This document shows, in pieces, positions 57,062 to 64,000 of a stretch of DNA of 64,000 nucleotides. Location: contig NZ_CP070499.1 in assembly GCF_016925615.1 (NCBI RefSeq), positions 2,170,001-2,234,000 of the forward strand. The letters are read 5' to 3'. The position numbers were made by a program, and so were the translations under genes. Origin of the DNA: Natronosporangium hydrolyticum. GTDB taxonomy: Bacteria > Actinomycetota > Actinomycetes > Mycobacteriales > Micromonosporaceae. The notes beneath the pieces were generated by a model, which was not told the DNA's origin, did no database searches, and worked only from the letters and a program-made list of their open reading frames with translations. How positions within the stretch are numbered: position 1 is the first letter of the stretch; every line of letters starts with the position of its first letter.

Positions 57062-59128
57062 ATGCGGTTGCCGCTGGCCCGCCTGGTTGACACCACCCGA
57101 CCGCTGGAAGGGCCGGGTCGATGGCGGCGGTCGCTGCTCTTCGGGGCGGTGGCGCTGGCCGGGGCGGTCGCCGCTGGCCTGTTGCCCGCCGCCGCGCCCA
57201 GGGCGCTGGAGGCGGCCTGGCTCCTCGTCGCCGTCATCGTGCTCAGCACCGCCCTACCGTGGCACCGCTGGCCACCGGCCTGGCAGGCCGCGCCGGCCTT
57301 CGGTTACCTGGGGGTGCTGCTGCTTTTCGACTACGGCAGTGGCCGGGAAAACGCCCCGATCTTCGTGGCGATCCTGCCGGTCGTCTGGCTGGCCCTTTTC
57401 CACAGCCGGCGGCTGCTGGTTGCGGGGCTGGCGGTCCTCGGGGCGGTGCTGTTCGTGCCCCCGTTGTTGTTACCCGCCGAGTACCCGATCCGGCCGTGGG
57501 CCTCGCTCGGTACCGCCTTCGCGCTCGCGGTGCTGCTGGGGGTGGCGCTGCATGAGCTGGTGGGCCGCCAGCGGGCGGTGGCGGATGCGCTGGAGCGAGC
57601 CCGGTTCGACCGGGACCTGGCCCGCGCCTACCTGCAGACGGTGGGGGCGTTGGTGCTGGTGCTCAGCCCGGAGGGGCGAGTGGAGCTGTTCAACAACCGC
57701 AGCGAACAGGTGACCGGCTTCTCGGCGGCGTCGATGGTGGGCGGCGAGCCGTGGCAGATGTGTACCGACCCGGACGGCTTTCGGGAGCGGTTGACCCGGG
57801 CGCTGGCCAGCCTCGAGCCGGTGAAGTTCGAGTCCGATATCCGAACCGCCGCCGGGGTACGCCGCCACATCTCCTGGGTGCTCAGCGCGTTGACTCGCGA
57901 CGACGGCGGGGCGTGGGCGGTCATCGCAGCCGGGGTGGATGTCACTGAAGAGCGGGCGGCACAACGTTTGTTCGCCCATGTCCTGTCCGCCGCCACCGAA
58001 CAGATGATCTTCGCCACCGACACGACTGGCCGGTTCACCGCCTTCAACCCTGGCGGGGAGCGGCTACTGGGTTATCGGGCTGAGGAGCTGGTCGGTGTGC
58101 AGACCGTGGAGATCATGCACCGGCCGGACGAGCTCGCCGCCCGCGCCCGGCACTACGGCATGGACAGCTTCCGGGAGGTCCTCGCTACGGCGACGAAGGA
58201 TGAGTCGGCGTTTACCCAGGAGTGGCAGCTGATCCGCAAGGACGGCAGCGAAGTGCCGGTGTCGATGACCATCAACCCGATGCGGGACGACGACGGCACC
58301 CTGACGGGGTATGTCGGAGTTGCCTGGGACATCACGAGACAGCGCGAGGTCCAGGCGGCGACGGCGGCGGCGCTGGCCCAGGAGCAGGCGGCCACGGAGC
58401 ACGCCCGGGAGTTGGATCGGGTCAAGGGGGATTTCGTGGCGATGGTCTCGCATGACCTTCGCACCCCGCTCACCAGCATCATCGGCAACACCGAACTGTT
58501 GCTCGACGAGACCGGCGAGCTGAGTACGGTCCAGCGGCAGTTGCTCGGCGCCGTCGACCGCAACGCGCGGCGGTTGGAAAATCTGGTCAGCGACCTGCTG
58601 CTGCTCTCTGGTGTTGAATCGGGAAAGCTGCAGCTGCAGCTTCGGCCAGTGACGATGGGTCAGGTCATCGACGGAGCGCTGGAGGCGCTGGCGAGTAAGC
58701 GGTCAGCCGACATCGCCGTACGCCTGGAGGTCCCGGCCGACCCGTTGCGGGTGTTGGGCGACCCGGCCCAGCTGGAACGGATGGTCACCAACGTGGTCGG
58801 CAACGCGCTCAAGTTCACCCCGCCCGGTGGCACGGTGACCGTCCGGGCGACCAGTGACGGCGACTATGTCGACCTTTCGGTGGCAGATAACGGGATCGGG
58901 ATTCCGGAGGCGGAGTTGCCGCACGTGTTCGACCGGTTCTTCCGGTCGTCGCGGTCGCGGGAGCAGCAGGCTCAGGGCACCGGGCTGGGGCTGGCCATCA
59001 GCAAGTCGATCGTCGATCAGCACGGCGGCACGATCCGGGCGGCCGCCACGCCCGGCGGCGGCACCACCTTCGTGGTGGTGTTGCCGCGGCTGACCGCGGC
59101 GGAGTCAACAGCGAAGGAGCCGGCATGA
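57062..59128 (+). CDS. PAS-domain membrane sensor histidine kinase
   Basis: A 688-residue kinase. The N-terminal membrane domain has about five or six helices (24-165). Two PAS domains follow (about 185-310 and 320-440; YLQTVGALVLVLSPEGRVEL, EQMIFATDTTGRFTAFNPGG and a PAC-like MRDDDGTLTGYVGVAWD). The HisKA domain has MVSHDLRTPL with H464 as phospho-site, and the ATPase domain has the N box NVVGNALKF (about 577-585), G1 ADNGIGIP and G2 GTGLGLAIS. The stop overlaps the response-regulator start (ATGA at 59125-59128). Signal unknown; two PAS domains allow redox, light or ligand sensing. Confidence 0.92.
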   Translation: MRLPLARLVDTTRPLEGPGRWRRSLLFGAVALAGAVAAGLLPAAAPRALEAAWLLVAVIVLSTALPWHRWPPAWQAAPAFGYLGVLLLFDYGSGRENAPIFVAILPVVWLALFHSRRLLVAGLAVLGAVLFVPPLLLPAEYPIRPWASLGTAFALAVLLGVALHELVGRQRAVADALERARFDRDLARAYLQTVGALVLVLSPEGRVELFNNRSEQVTGFSAASMVGGEPWQMCTDPDGFRERLTRALASLEPVKFESDIRTAAGVRRHISWVLSALTRDDGGAWAVIAAGVDVTEERAAQRLFAHVLSAATEQMIFATDTTGRFTAFNPGGERLLGYRAEELVGVQTVEIMHRPDELAARARHYGMDSFREVLATATKDESAFTQEWQLIRKDGSEVPVSMTINPMRDDDGTLTGYVGVAWDITRQREVQAATAAALAQEQAATEHARELDRVKGDFVAMVSHDLRTPLTSIIGNTELLLDETGELSTVQRQLLGAVDRNARRLENLVSDLLLLSGVESGKLQLQLRPVTMGQVIDGALEALASKRSADIAVRLEVPADPLRVLGDPAQLERMVTNVVGNALKFTPPGGTVTVRATSDGDYVDLSVADNGIGIPEAELPHVFDRFFRSSRSREQQAQGTGLGLAISKSIVDQHGGTIRAAATPGGGTTFVVVLPRLTAAESTAKEPA

Positions 59129-59499
59129 CTGCAGTTCTGGTGGCGGAGGATGACGCGGACATTCGCGACCTGGTGGCGTTCAAATTGGCGCAGTCCGGGT
59201 ACGACGTGACCATGGCCGAGGATGGTCGGGACGCGTTGACGGCGGCGCGGGATCAGCTGCCGGACATTGCGGTGCTGGACATCGCCATGCCCGGGCTGTC
59301 CGGGCTGGATGTCTGTCGGCTGTTGCGGGCCGAACCCGCCACCTCCCGGATGCTGATCCTGCTGTTGACCGCGAAGGCCCAGGAGCAGGATGTCGAGACC
59401 GGGTTCGACGCGGGCGCCGACGACTATGTGGTCAAGCCGTTCAGCCCTCGCGAGCTGGTGACCCGGATCCACGCCCTGGAGGCGAGGGCGCGTCGATAG
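59125..59499 (+). CDS. single-domain response regulator
   Basis: A 124-residue receiver domain alone: acidic pair AEDD (7-10), phospho-acceptor D52 in VLDIAMPG, the Thr of LLLLTAKA and K in VVKPFSP. No output domain, so it acts by protein contact or as a phospho-relay with the coupled kinase. Its 3' end overlaps the convergent ArsR gene by 59 nt. Confidence 0.9.
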   Translation: MTAVLVAEDDADIRDLVAFKLAQSGYDVTMAEDGRDALTAARDQLPDIAVLDIAMPGLSGLDVCRLLRAEPATSRMLILLLTAKAQEQDVETGFDAGADDYVVKPFSPRELVTRIHALEARARR

Positions 59500-59884
59500 T
59501 GCTGCTGGCTCCGCAGGCGCGGGCGCCCTCTGGAGTGAGGGCGGCCAGGCTCGCCAACAGCTGCACCGGGGCGGCGAGCGCGTCGCAGCACAACGAGTAG
59601 ACGTTGCTGCGGCCTTTGGGGGAGGCGGTGACCAGCTGCTGCTCCCGTAGCGCGGTGAGGTGGTGGCTGACCAGGGTCTGGCCCAGCTCGGTGGCCTCGG
59701 TCAGCTCCCGCACCGTCCGCGGTCGCTCGGCGATCAGCAGCATGAGGTGGAGTCTGGTCTCGTCGGCCATCGCCTTGAGCTTGGGCGCCAGTCGCCGGGC
59801 TTGGGCGGCGATCGGCGCGGCGGAGCTGACGTCCCACAGCTCTACGTCGAGCTCTCGTCCGGCTAGGGTCATGTCACTATTCAA
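59441..59884 (-). CDS. ArsR/SmtB family metalloregulator
   Basis: A 147-residue winged-HTH regulator. The HTH region is LKAMADETRLHLMLLIAERP followed by TVRELTEATELGQTLVSHHL, with the wing at QLVTASPKGRSNVYSL. A Cys pair in YSLCCDALAAP and another Cys in ARACGASS could form a thiol-based metalloid site outside the classical alpha-3 position. The start is probably TTG 59884, because AAGGAGG lies 5 nt upstream; ATG 59872 is 14 nt from it. Divergent from the flavoprotein/MFS genes, with a dyad at 59928-59946 between. Confidence 0.83.
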   Translation of the reverse strand: MNSDMTLAGRELDVELWDVSSAAPIAAQARRLAPKLKAMADETRLHLMLLIAERPRTVRELTEATELGQTLVSHHLTALREQQLVTASPKGRSNVYSLCCDALAAPVQLLASLAALTPEGARACGASSTIDAPSPPGRGSGSPAREG

Positions 59885-59927
59885 CCACACCTCCTTGTCA
59901 TCACCAACAAGTACTGGTAATAATCGC

Positions 59928-59946
59928 ATCCGTTGGTTCAACGGAT
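59928..59946. promoter_or_regulatory. ArsR-type operator candidate
   Basis: Perfect 8-bp inverted repeat ATCCGTTG-GTT-CAACGGAT, ending 9 nt before the flavoprotein ATG and overlapping its ribosome-binding region. The position suits a repressor of the flavoprotein/MFS transcript. Confidence 0.6.
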
Positions 59947-59955
59947 GGAGGCATC

Positions 59956-61347
59956 ATGACGGATGTAGTGATCATCGGCGCCGGGCCGGTCGGCCTGGCG
60001 GCGGCCGCCCACGCGGTCGAGCGCGGCCTCGAACCACTGGTGCTCGAGGCCGACGACGAGGTCGGGGCGGCGGTGCGCCAATGGGGGCAGGTGCGCCTGT
60101 TCTCGCCGTGGCGGTTCAACATCGACCCCGCCGCCGGCCGGCTGCTGACGGCCCGGGGCTGGACTGAGCCCGAGCCGGACGAGCTGCCGACCGGGGCTGA
60201 CCTGGTCGCCCGGTACCTCTCCCCGCTGGCGGAGACGCCGGAGCTGGCCGGCCGGATCCGCACCGGCACCAGGGTGACCGCGGTCTCCCGGGCTGGAGTG
60301 GACAAGGTCCGCAGCATTGGTCGGGACCGGCGGCCACTGCTGGTGCGGACGGTGGACCGAACCGGTGCGGTCCACGACCTCATGGCACCGGCGGTCATCG
60401 ATGCCTCCGGCACCTGGGGTCAGCCCGCCCCGCTCGGAACGGGCGGGCTGCCCGCCCCTGGTGAGCGAGCGGCGGCCGGGTACGTGGCCGGTGCGTTGCC
60501 CGATGTGTTCGGTGCCGATCGGGACCGGTTCGCCGGCCGGCACACGCTGGTGGTGGGCATGGGCCACTCGGCCGCCAACACCCTGCTCGACCTGGCGGAG
60601 TTGGCCGAGGCGGCCCCGGGCACCCGGATCACCTGGGCGATCCGGGCAGCCTCGCCTCGTCGGCTCTACGGTGGTGGGGCCGCTGACGCCCTGCCGGCCC
60701 GGGGGGAGCTCGGCACCAGGCTGCAGCGGCTGGTGGCCGAAGGCGCCATCACCCTGGTCACCGAGTTCCAGATCGCCCGGTTCGAGCCGGCCGCCGGCGG
60801 TCCGGCGACCGGCCCGGTACGGATCCATGGCATCACCCCGGCCGGCCCGCGCGAGATCGCCGTCGACGCGGTGGTCGGAGCGGCCGGGTTCCGGCCTGAT
60901 CTGCGGTTGTTGCAGGAGGTCCGACTCGACCTCGATCCGGCGCTGGAGGCACCGGCGGCGCTGGCGCCGCTGATCGACCCCAACAACCACAGCTGCGGTA
61001 CGGTGCCGCCGCATGGGGAGCGGCAACTGGCCCACCCGGAGCCAGGTTTCTATGTCGCTGGGATGAAGAGCTACGGGCGGGCCCCGACGTTCCTGCTCGC
61101 GACCGGGTATGAGCAGGTGCGTTCGATCGTGGCCGCGCTCGCCGGTGACCGGGCCGCCGCCGACGAGGTGCGACTCGAACTGCCCGAGACCGGGGTGTGC
61201 TCGACCGACGCCCCCGAGGTGAGCGGCCGCGGCCTCAGCACCGGGGTGGTCCACGGGTACGCCGGTGAGGAGGCCGGGGCCGAGCCGGCCGGTCAAGGCC
61301 CGGTAGCGGTAGCCGTGGCAGATCGACCCAGCTCCTGTTGCGGGTGA
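59956..61347 (+). CDS. FAD/NAD(P)-binding oxidoreductase with C-terminal Cys-Cys tail
   Basis: A 463-residue flavoprotein. The FAD motif is VVIIGAGPVGLAAAAHAVER (4-23), a second dinucleotide fold is LVVGMGHSAANTLLDLAE (about 197-214), and the C-terminal YVAGMKSYGRAPTFLLATGY closes the FAD fold. The protein ends DRPSSCCG: a vicinal cysteine pair at the extreme C-terminus, a typical place for thiophilic metalloid or disulfide chemistry. With ArsR and MFS neighbours it resembles flavoproteins (ArsO-like) of arsenic clusters; the reaction is not known to me. ATG 59956 follows GGAGGCATC. The stop overlaps the MFS start as GTGA. Confidence 0.82.
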   Translation: MTDVVIIGAGPVGLAAAAHAVERGLEPLVLEADDEVGAAVRQWGQVRLFSPWRFNIDPAAGRLLTARGWTEPEPDELPTGADLVARYLSPLAETPELAGRIRTGTRVTAVSRAGVDKVRSIGRDRRPLLVRTVDRTGAVHDLMAPAVIDASGTWGQPAPLGTGGLPAPGERAAAGYVAGALPDVFGADRDRFAGRHTLVVGMGHSAANTLLDLAELAEAAPGTRITWAIRAASPRRLYGGGAADALPARGELGTRLQRLVAEGAITLVTEFQIARFEPAAGGPATGPVRIHGITPAGPREIAVDAVVGAAGFRPDLRLLQEVRLDLDPALEAPAALAPLIDPNNHSCGTVPPHGERQLAHPEPGFYVAGMKSYGRAPTFLLATGYEQVRSIVAALAGDRAAADEVRLELPETGVCSTDAPEVSGRGLSTGVVHGYAGEEAGAEPAGQGPVAVAVADRPSSCCG

Positions 61348-62597
61348 CCGGCTCCACTGCGGTCACTCCCACCGTAGCGCCGGCCGGGCCGACCCGGCCG
61401 GCGCTACGGTGGGGCCTGGCCGTGCTGTGTCTGACGCAGATCACCAGCTGGGGGGTGCTCTACTACGCCTTTCCGGTGATGCTGCAGACGATTGTCGCCG
61501 ACACCGGGTGGTCCACCACAATGGTCACCGGGGCGTTCTCGGCCGGTCTGGGCGTCAGCGCGCTGGTCGGGATCCCGGTGGGTCGGCTGCTCGACCGCTA
61601 CGGACCGGGTCCGGTGATGACCGCCGGCTCGGTGGTGGGGGTGGTCGCGGTCGTCGGGATCGCCCTGGCCCAGGGGCCGTGGTGGTTCCTGGGCGGCTGG
61701 CTGCTGGCCGGTGCGGCGCAGGCGGCGCTGCTGTATCCCCCCGCGTTCGCGGCCCTCACCCGCTGGTTCTGGCCCCGGCACGTGCGGGCACTCACCATCG
61801 TGACCCTGGCCGGCGGGTTGGCCAGCACCGTCTTTGCCCCGGTGACCGCCGCCCTGCTCGACCACGGATCGTGGCGGTGGGCCTACCTGATCCTGGCGGC
61901 AACACTGGCCACGGTCACCATCCCGCTACATCTGGCGCTGCTCCGGATCCCGTGGCCGGAACCGAAGCCGGAGCCGTCCACTGTCTCCCGGGACCCTGCC
62001 GATCCGGGCCGGGGCGGGGACCGGGCAGTGCTGACCAGCCCGGGGTTCCTGGTGTTGGCCGGGGCGTTCGGGGTGGCGGGGTTCGGGTTCTTCGTCGCCT
62101 TGGTCTTCCTGGTGCCGCTGCTGACCGACCAGGGCTTCAGCACCACCACGGCGGCGTGGGCGTTGGGGTTGAGCGGGGCCGGCCAGCTCCTCGGCCGGAT
62201 CGGATACGGCTGGCTGGTCCGGCGTACCAGCGTCCGCGCCCGTACGGTCGGCATCCTCGCCGCCGGTGGGGTGACCACCGCAGCGGTGGCGGTGGCTCCG
62301 GGCCCGGCAGCGCTGGTGATCGCGGTGGCGGTGCTCGCCGGCGCCGCCCGCGGCTTGTTCACCCTGCTGTCGGCGACCGCGGTCAGCGACCGGTGGGGCA
62401 GCCACCGGTTCGGTAGCCGCAACGGCGTCTTCCACGCGCCGCTGACCGCGGCGATGGCGACGGCGCCGCTGGTGGGCGCCGTCGCCGCCGGTTGGCTCGG
62501 AAGCTACGGGGCGGTCTTTGTCGCCTTGGCCGTGGTGATGCTGCTCGCCGCCGCGGTCTCCGTGCTGGTGTCGGCGACCGGCTCGGTCGGGCGGTGA
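61344..62597 (+). CDS. MFS transporter
   Basis: A 417-residue major-facilitator permease with 12 predicted helices. The family loop motif is SALVGIPVGRLLDRYGPGPV between helices 2 and 3, a second-half equivalent is GQLLGRIGYGWLVRRTS, and a charged mid-loop (PEPKPEPSTVSRDPADPGRG) separates the halves. Substrate unknown; the ArsR-controlled context suggests efflux of a metalloid or organic metalloid compound. GTG 61344 overlaps the flavoprotein stop, so it is translationally coupled. Its 3' end overlaps the convergent MMPL gene by 94 nt. Confidence 0.87.
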   Translation: MTGSTAVTPTVAPAGPTRPALRWGLAVLCLTQITSWGVLYYAFPVMLQTIVADTGWSTTMVTGAFSAGLGVSALVGIPVGRLLDRYGPGPVMTAGSVVGVVAVVGIALAQGPWWFLGGWLLAGAAQAALLYPPAFAALTRWFWPRHVRALTIVTLAGGLASTVFAPVTAALLDHGSWRWAYLILAATLATVTIPLHLALLRIPWPEPKPEPSTVSRDPADPGRGGDRAVLTSPGFLVLAGAFGVAGFGFFVALVFLVPLLTDQGFSTTTAAWALGLSGAGQLLGRIGYGWLVRRTSVRARTVGILAAGGVTTAAVAVAPGPAALVIAVAVLAGAARGLFTLLSATAVSDRWGSHRFGSRNGVFHAPLTAAMATAPLVGAVAAGWLGSYGAVFVALAVVMLLAAAVSVLVSATGSVGR

Positions 62598-64000
62598 CCG
62601 GCGCGGTCGGTCCCGGACCGCCCGTGGCCCCGGGAGAGCCGGCCGGGCCACCAGTTGGCCCGACCGAGCAGGTTCATCACCGCCGGCAGCAGCAGCATCC
62701 GGACCAGCGTGGCGTCGATCGCCACCGCCACCGCCAACCCCACCCCGACCTGTTTCATCTCAACGAAGCTGAGCGTGGCGAAGAGCGAGAAGATGGCGAG
62801 CATCACCGCCGCCGCCGAGCAGACGACGCCAGCGGCGCGGACCATCCCCGTCTCGACCGCCGCCCGGGTGTCCAACCCGGCGGCCGCTGCCTCCCGTACC
62901 CGGCTGACGACGTACACATGGTAGTCCATAGATAGTCCGAACAGGATGACAAAAAGGAACAGCGGCACCCAGTTGACGATGTGGCCGGTGCTGGTGAAGC
63001 CGAGCAGACCTTCGGCCCAGGTGTGCTGGAAGACCAGGGTCAGCACACCGAAGGCGGCGGCGACCGAGAGCAGGTTTAGGATGCCCGCGACCACCGCCAC
63101 CACGACGGACCGGAAGGCCGCCGCCATCACCAGCACGGTCAGCAGCACCACCACCCCGATCGCCCACGGCAGCCGCTGCCGCTGCTGCTCGGTGTAGTCG
63201 GCGTTGTCCGCGGTGACACCGGCGACGGCCGCCTCGGCGCCAGCGAGTCCGGCCAGGGCGGCCGGTAGCAGCTCGCCCCGCAGCCGGGTCAGCGACTCCG
63301 CCGCCCGCGGATCATCGAACGGGTACGGGACCGCGAGCTCGACAGTGGAGACGGTGCCGCTGGGTGAGGTGAGCACCTCGGCCGCCGGATCGGGGGCGAA
63401 TAGCGGCTCGGCGGCGGCCCGCTCCGCGAGCGCGGCCAGCGCGGCCCGCACCGGCTCGGCCTGGTCCGCGGGCGCGGTCACCACCACCTGGTGGGTGTTG
63501 CGTTGCCCGGGAAAGGACTCCGCCAGCCGGTCGTAGCTCTGCACCGCCGGGATGGTCCGGGGCAGATCGGCTGCGGAGCTGTCGCGCATGCTCATCCCGA
63601 CCGCCGGCAGCGCCAGCGCCAGCAACGCGGCCAGCACCACCGCCACAGTGGTCCGGGGTGCCCGCAGCGCGGGGGCGAGCAGCGCCGGCCACAGCCGGGG
63701 CGTACCGGCGCGGTCGGTGAGCCGCCACAGCAGCGGCACCCGGGGCCGCTCCAGCGACCGGCCGAGGGTCGCCAGCAACGCCGGCATGACGGTGATCGCC
63801 CCGAGCATGGCGACCCCGATCACCAGGATCACCCCGGTGCCCAGCGCCTGGAAGACCGGCTCACCGGCCAGGTAGGCGCCGGTTAGGGCAATCATCGAGG
63901 TGGCCGCGGAGACCACCACCGCCCGCCCCGAGGTGGCCGCGGCGACCCGGGCCGCGGTCAGCTGGTCGTGCCCGGCCTGCCGCTCCTGGCGCAGCCGCCG
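62504..64000 (-). CDS. MMPL family RND-type transporter (5' end beyond the window)
   Basis: The C-terminal ~498 residues of an MMPL exporter; the frame is open to the window edge, so the N-terminal half is missing here. Visible parts are the end of the first membrane bundle (VVVSAATSMIALTGAYLAGE; LGAITVMPALLATLGRSLER), a second extracytoplasmic domain (about residues 130-280 of the visible part), and the second bundle with the proton-relay-type segment VILFGLSMDYHVYVVSRVRE. A Thr/Ser/Ala-rich tail follows. MMPL proteins export lipids or antimicrobial compounds. The last 94 nt overlap the convergent MFS gene. Confidence 0.9.
   Translation of the reverse strand, partial: RRLRQERQAGHDQLTAARVAAATSGRAVVVSAATSMIALTGAYLAGEPVFQALGTGVILVIGVAMLGAITVMPALLATLGRSLERPRVPLLWRLTDRAGTPRLWPALLAPALRAPRTTVAVVLAALLALALPAVGMSMRDSSAADLPRTIPAVQSYDRLAESFPGQRNTHQVVVTAPADQAEPVRAALAALAERAAAEPLFAPDPAAEVLTSPSGTVSTVELAVPYPFDDPRAAESLTRLRGELLPAALAGLAGAEAAVAGVTADNADYTEQQRQRLPWAIGVVVLLTVLVMAAAFRSVVVAVVAGILNLLSVAAAFGVLTLVFQHTWAEGLLGFTSTGHIVNWVPLFLFVILFGLSMDYHVYVVSRVREAAAAGLDTRAAVETGMVRAAGVVCSAAAVMLAIFSLFATLSFVEMKQVGVGLAVAVAIDATLVRMLLLPAVMNLLGRANWWPGRLSRGHGRSGTDRAGHRPTEPVADTSTETAAASSITTAKATKTAP

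Overview
The window is gene-dense, very high-GC DNA (roughly 70% G+C by eye) with GTG/ATG starts, purine-rich ribosome binding sites and many 4-nt start/stop overlaps. LacI-controlled sugar uptake without a local ATPase, a GylR-like glycerol regulon, a CBM2-tailed secreted protein and SpoIIE-type phosphatases point to a filamentous actinobacterium. Micromonosporaceae is my best guess, by inference only. I see no rRNA, tRNA, CRISPR array, insertion sequence or phage. The two ends cut genes: a doubtful frame at 1-94 and an MMPL exporter running past 64000.

Layout. 0.1-8.3 kb: PAP2/lipid-kinase fusion, small secreted protein, RecD2 helicase, SDR, tandem universal stress protein, CopC-CopD protein. 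8.4-15.5 kb: a 1792-aa membrane-anchored multicopper oxidase with a DUF4352-like membrane protein and a regulator carrying two LuxR HTH domains; together with CopCD this looks like a copper/metal-oxidation locus. 15.6-18.1 kb: single-domain USP, metallophosphoesterase, phosphopantetheinyl transferase, and an orphan urease gamma subunit. 18.4-21.5 kb: secreted M36 metallopeptidase. 21.6-28.9 kb: LacI plus a divergent glycoside operon (two permeases, binding lipoprotein, GH39, DUF624, 28-codon remnant of GH42). 29-33.6 kb: YkvA, MOSC, then the CotH/VTC/DUF4956 trio. 34-37.3 kb: SpoIIE phosphatase coupled to a B12-binding protein carrying the CarH photoreceptor signature, then a CPBP protein. 37.5-44.1 kb: glpF-glpK-glpD facing iclR-glpK2. 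44.2-46.8 kb: promoter, M-box Mg2+ riboswitch, terminator, mgtE, mgtC. 46.8-49.2 kb: two divergent regulator/enzyme pairs (DsbA-like/SoxR, VOC/TetR). 49.2-56.3 kb: a coupled five-gene operon SWIM, DUF5691-like, VWA, MoxR ATPase, DUF5682. 56.5-59.5 kb: GNAT, then a PAS histidine kinase with a receiver-only regulator. 59.4-64 kb: ArsR, a flavoprotein ending in a Cys-Cys tail, an MFS transporter, and the MMPL exporter.

The most interesting items are the giant oxidase, whose copper motifs occur in permuted order; the SpoIIE/B12-photoreceptor-like pair; the MoxR-VWA-DUF5682 operon; the truncated GH42 gene next to a hairpin repeat; and the lone ureA. All functions are read from sequence motifs without database searches.
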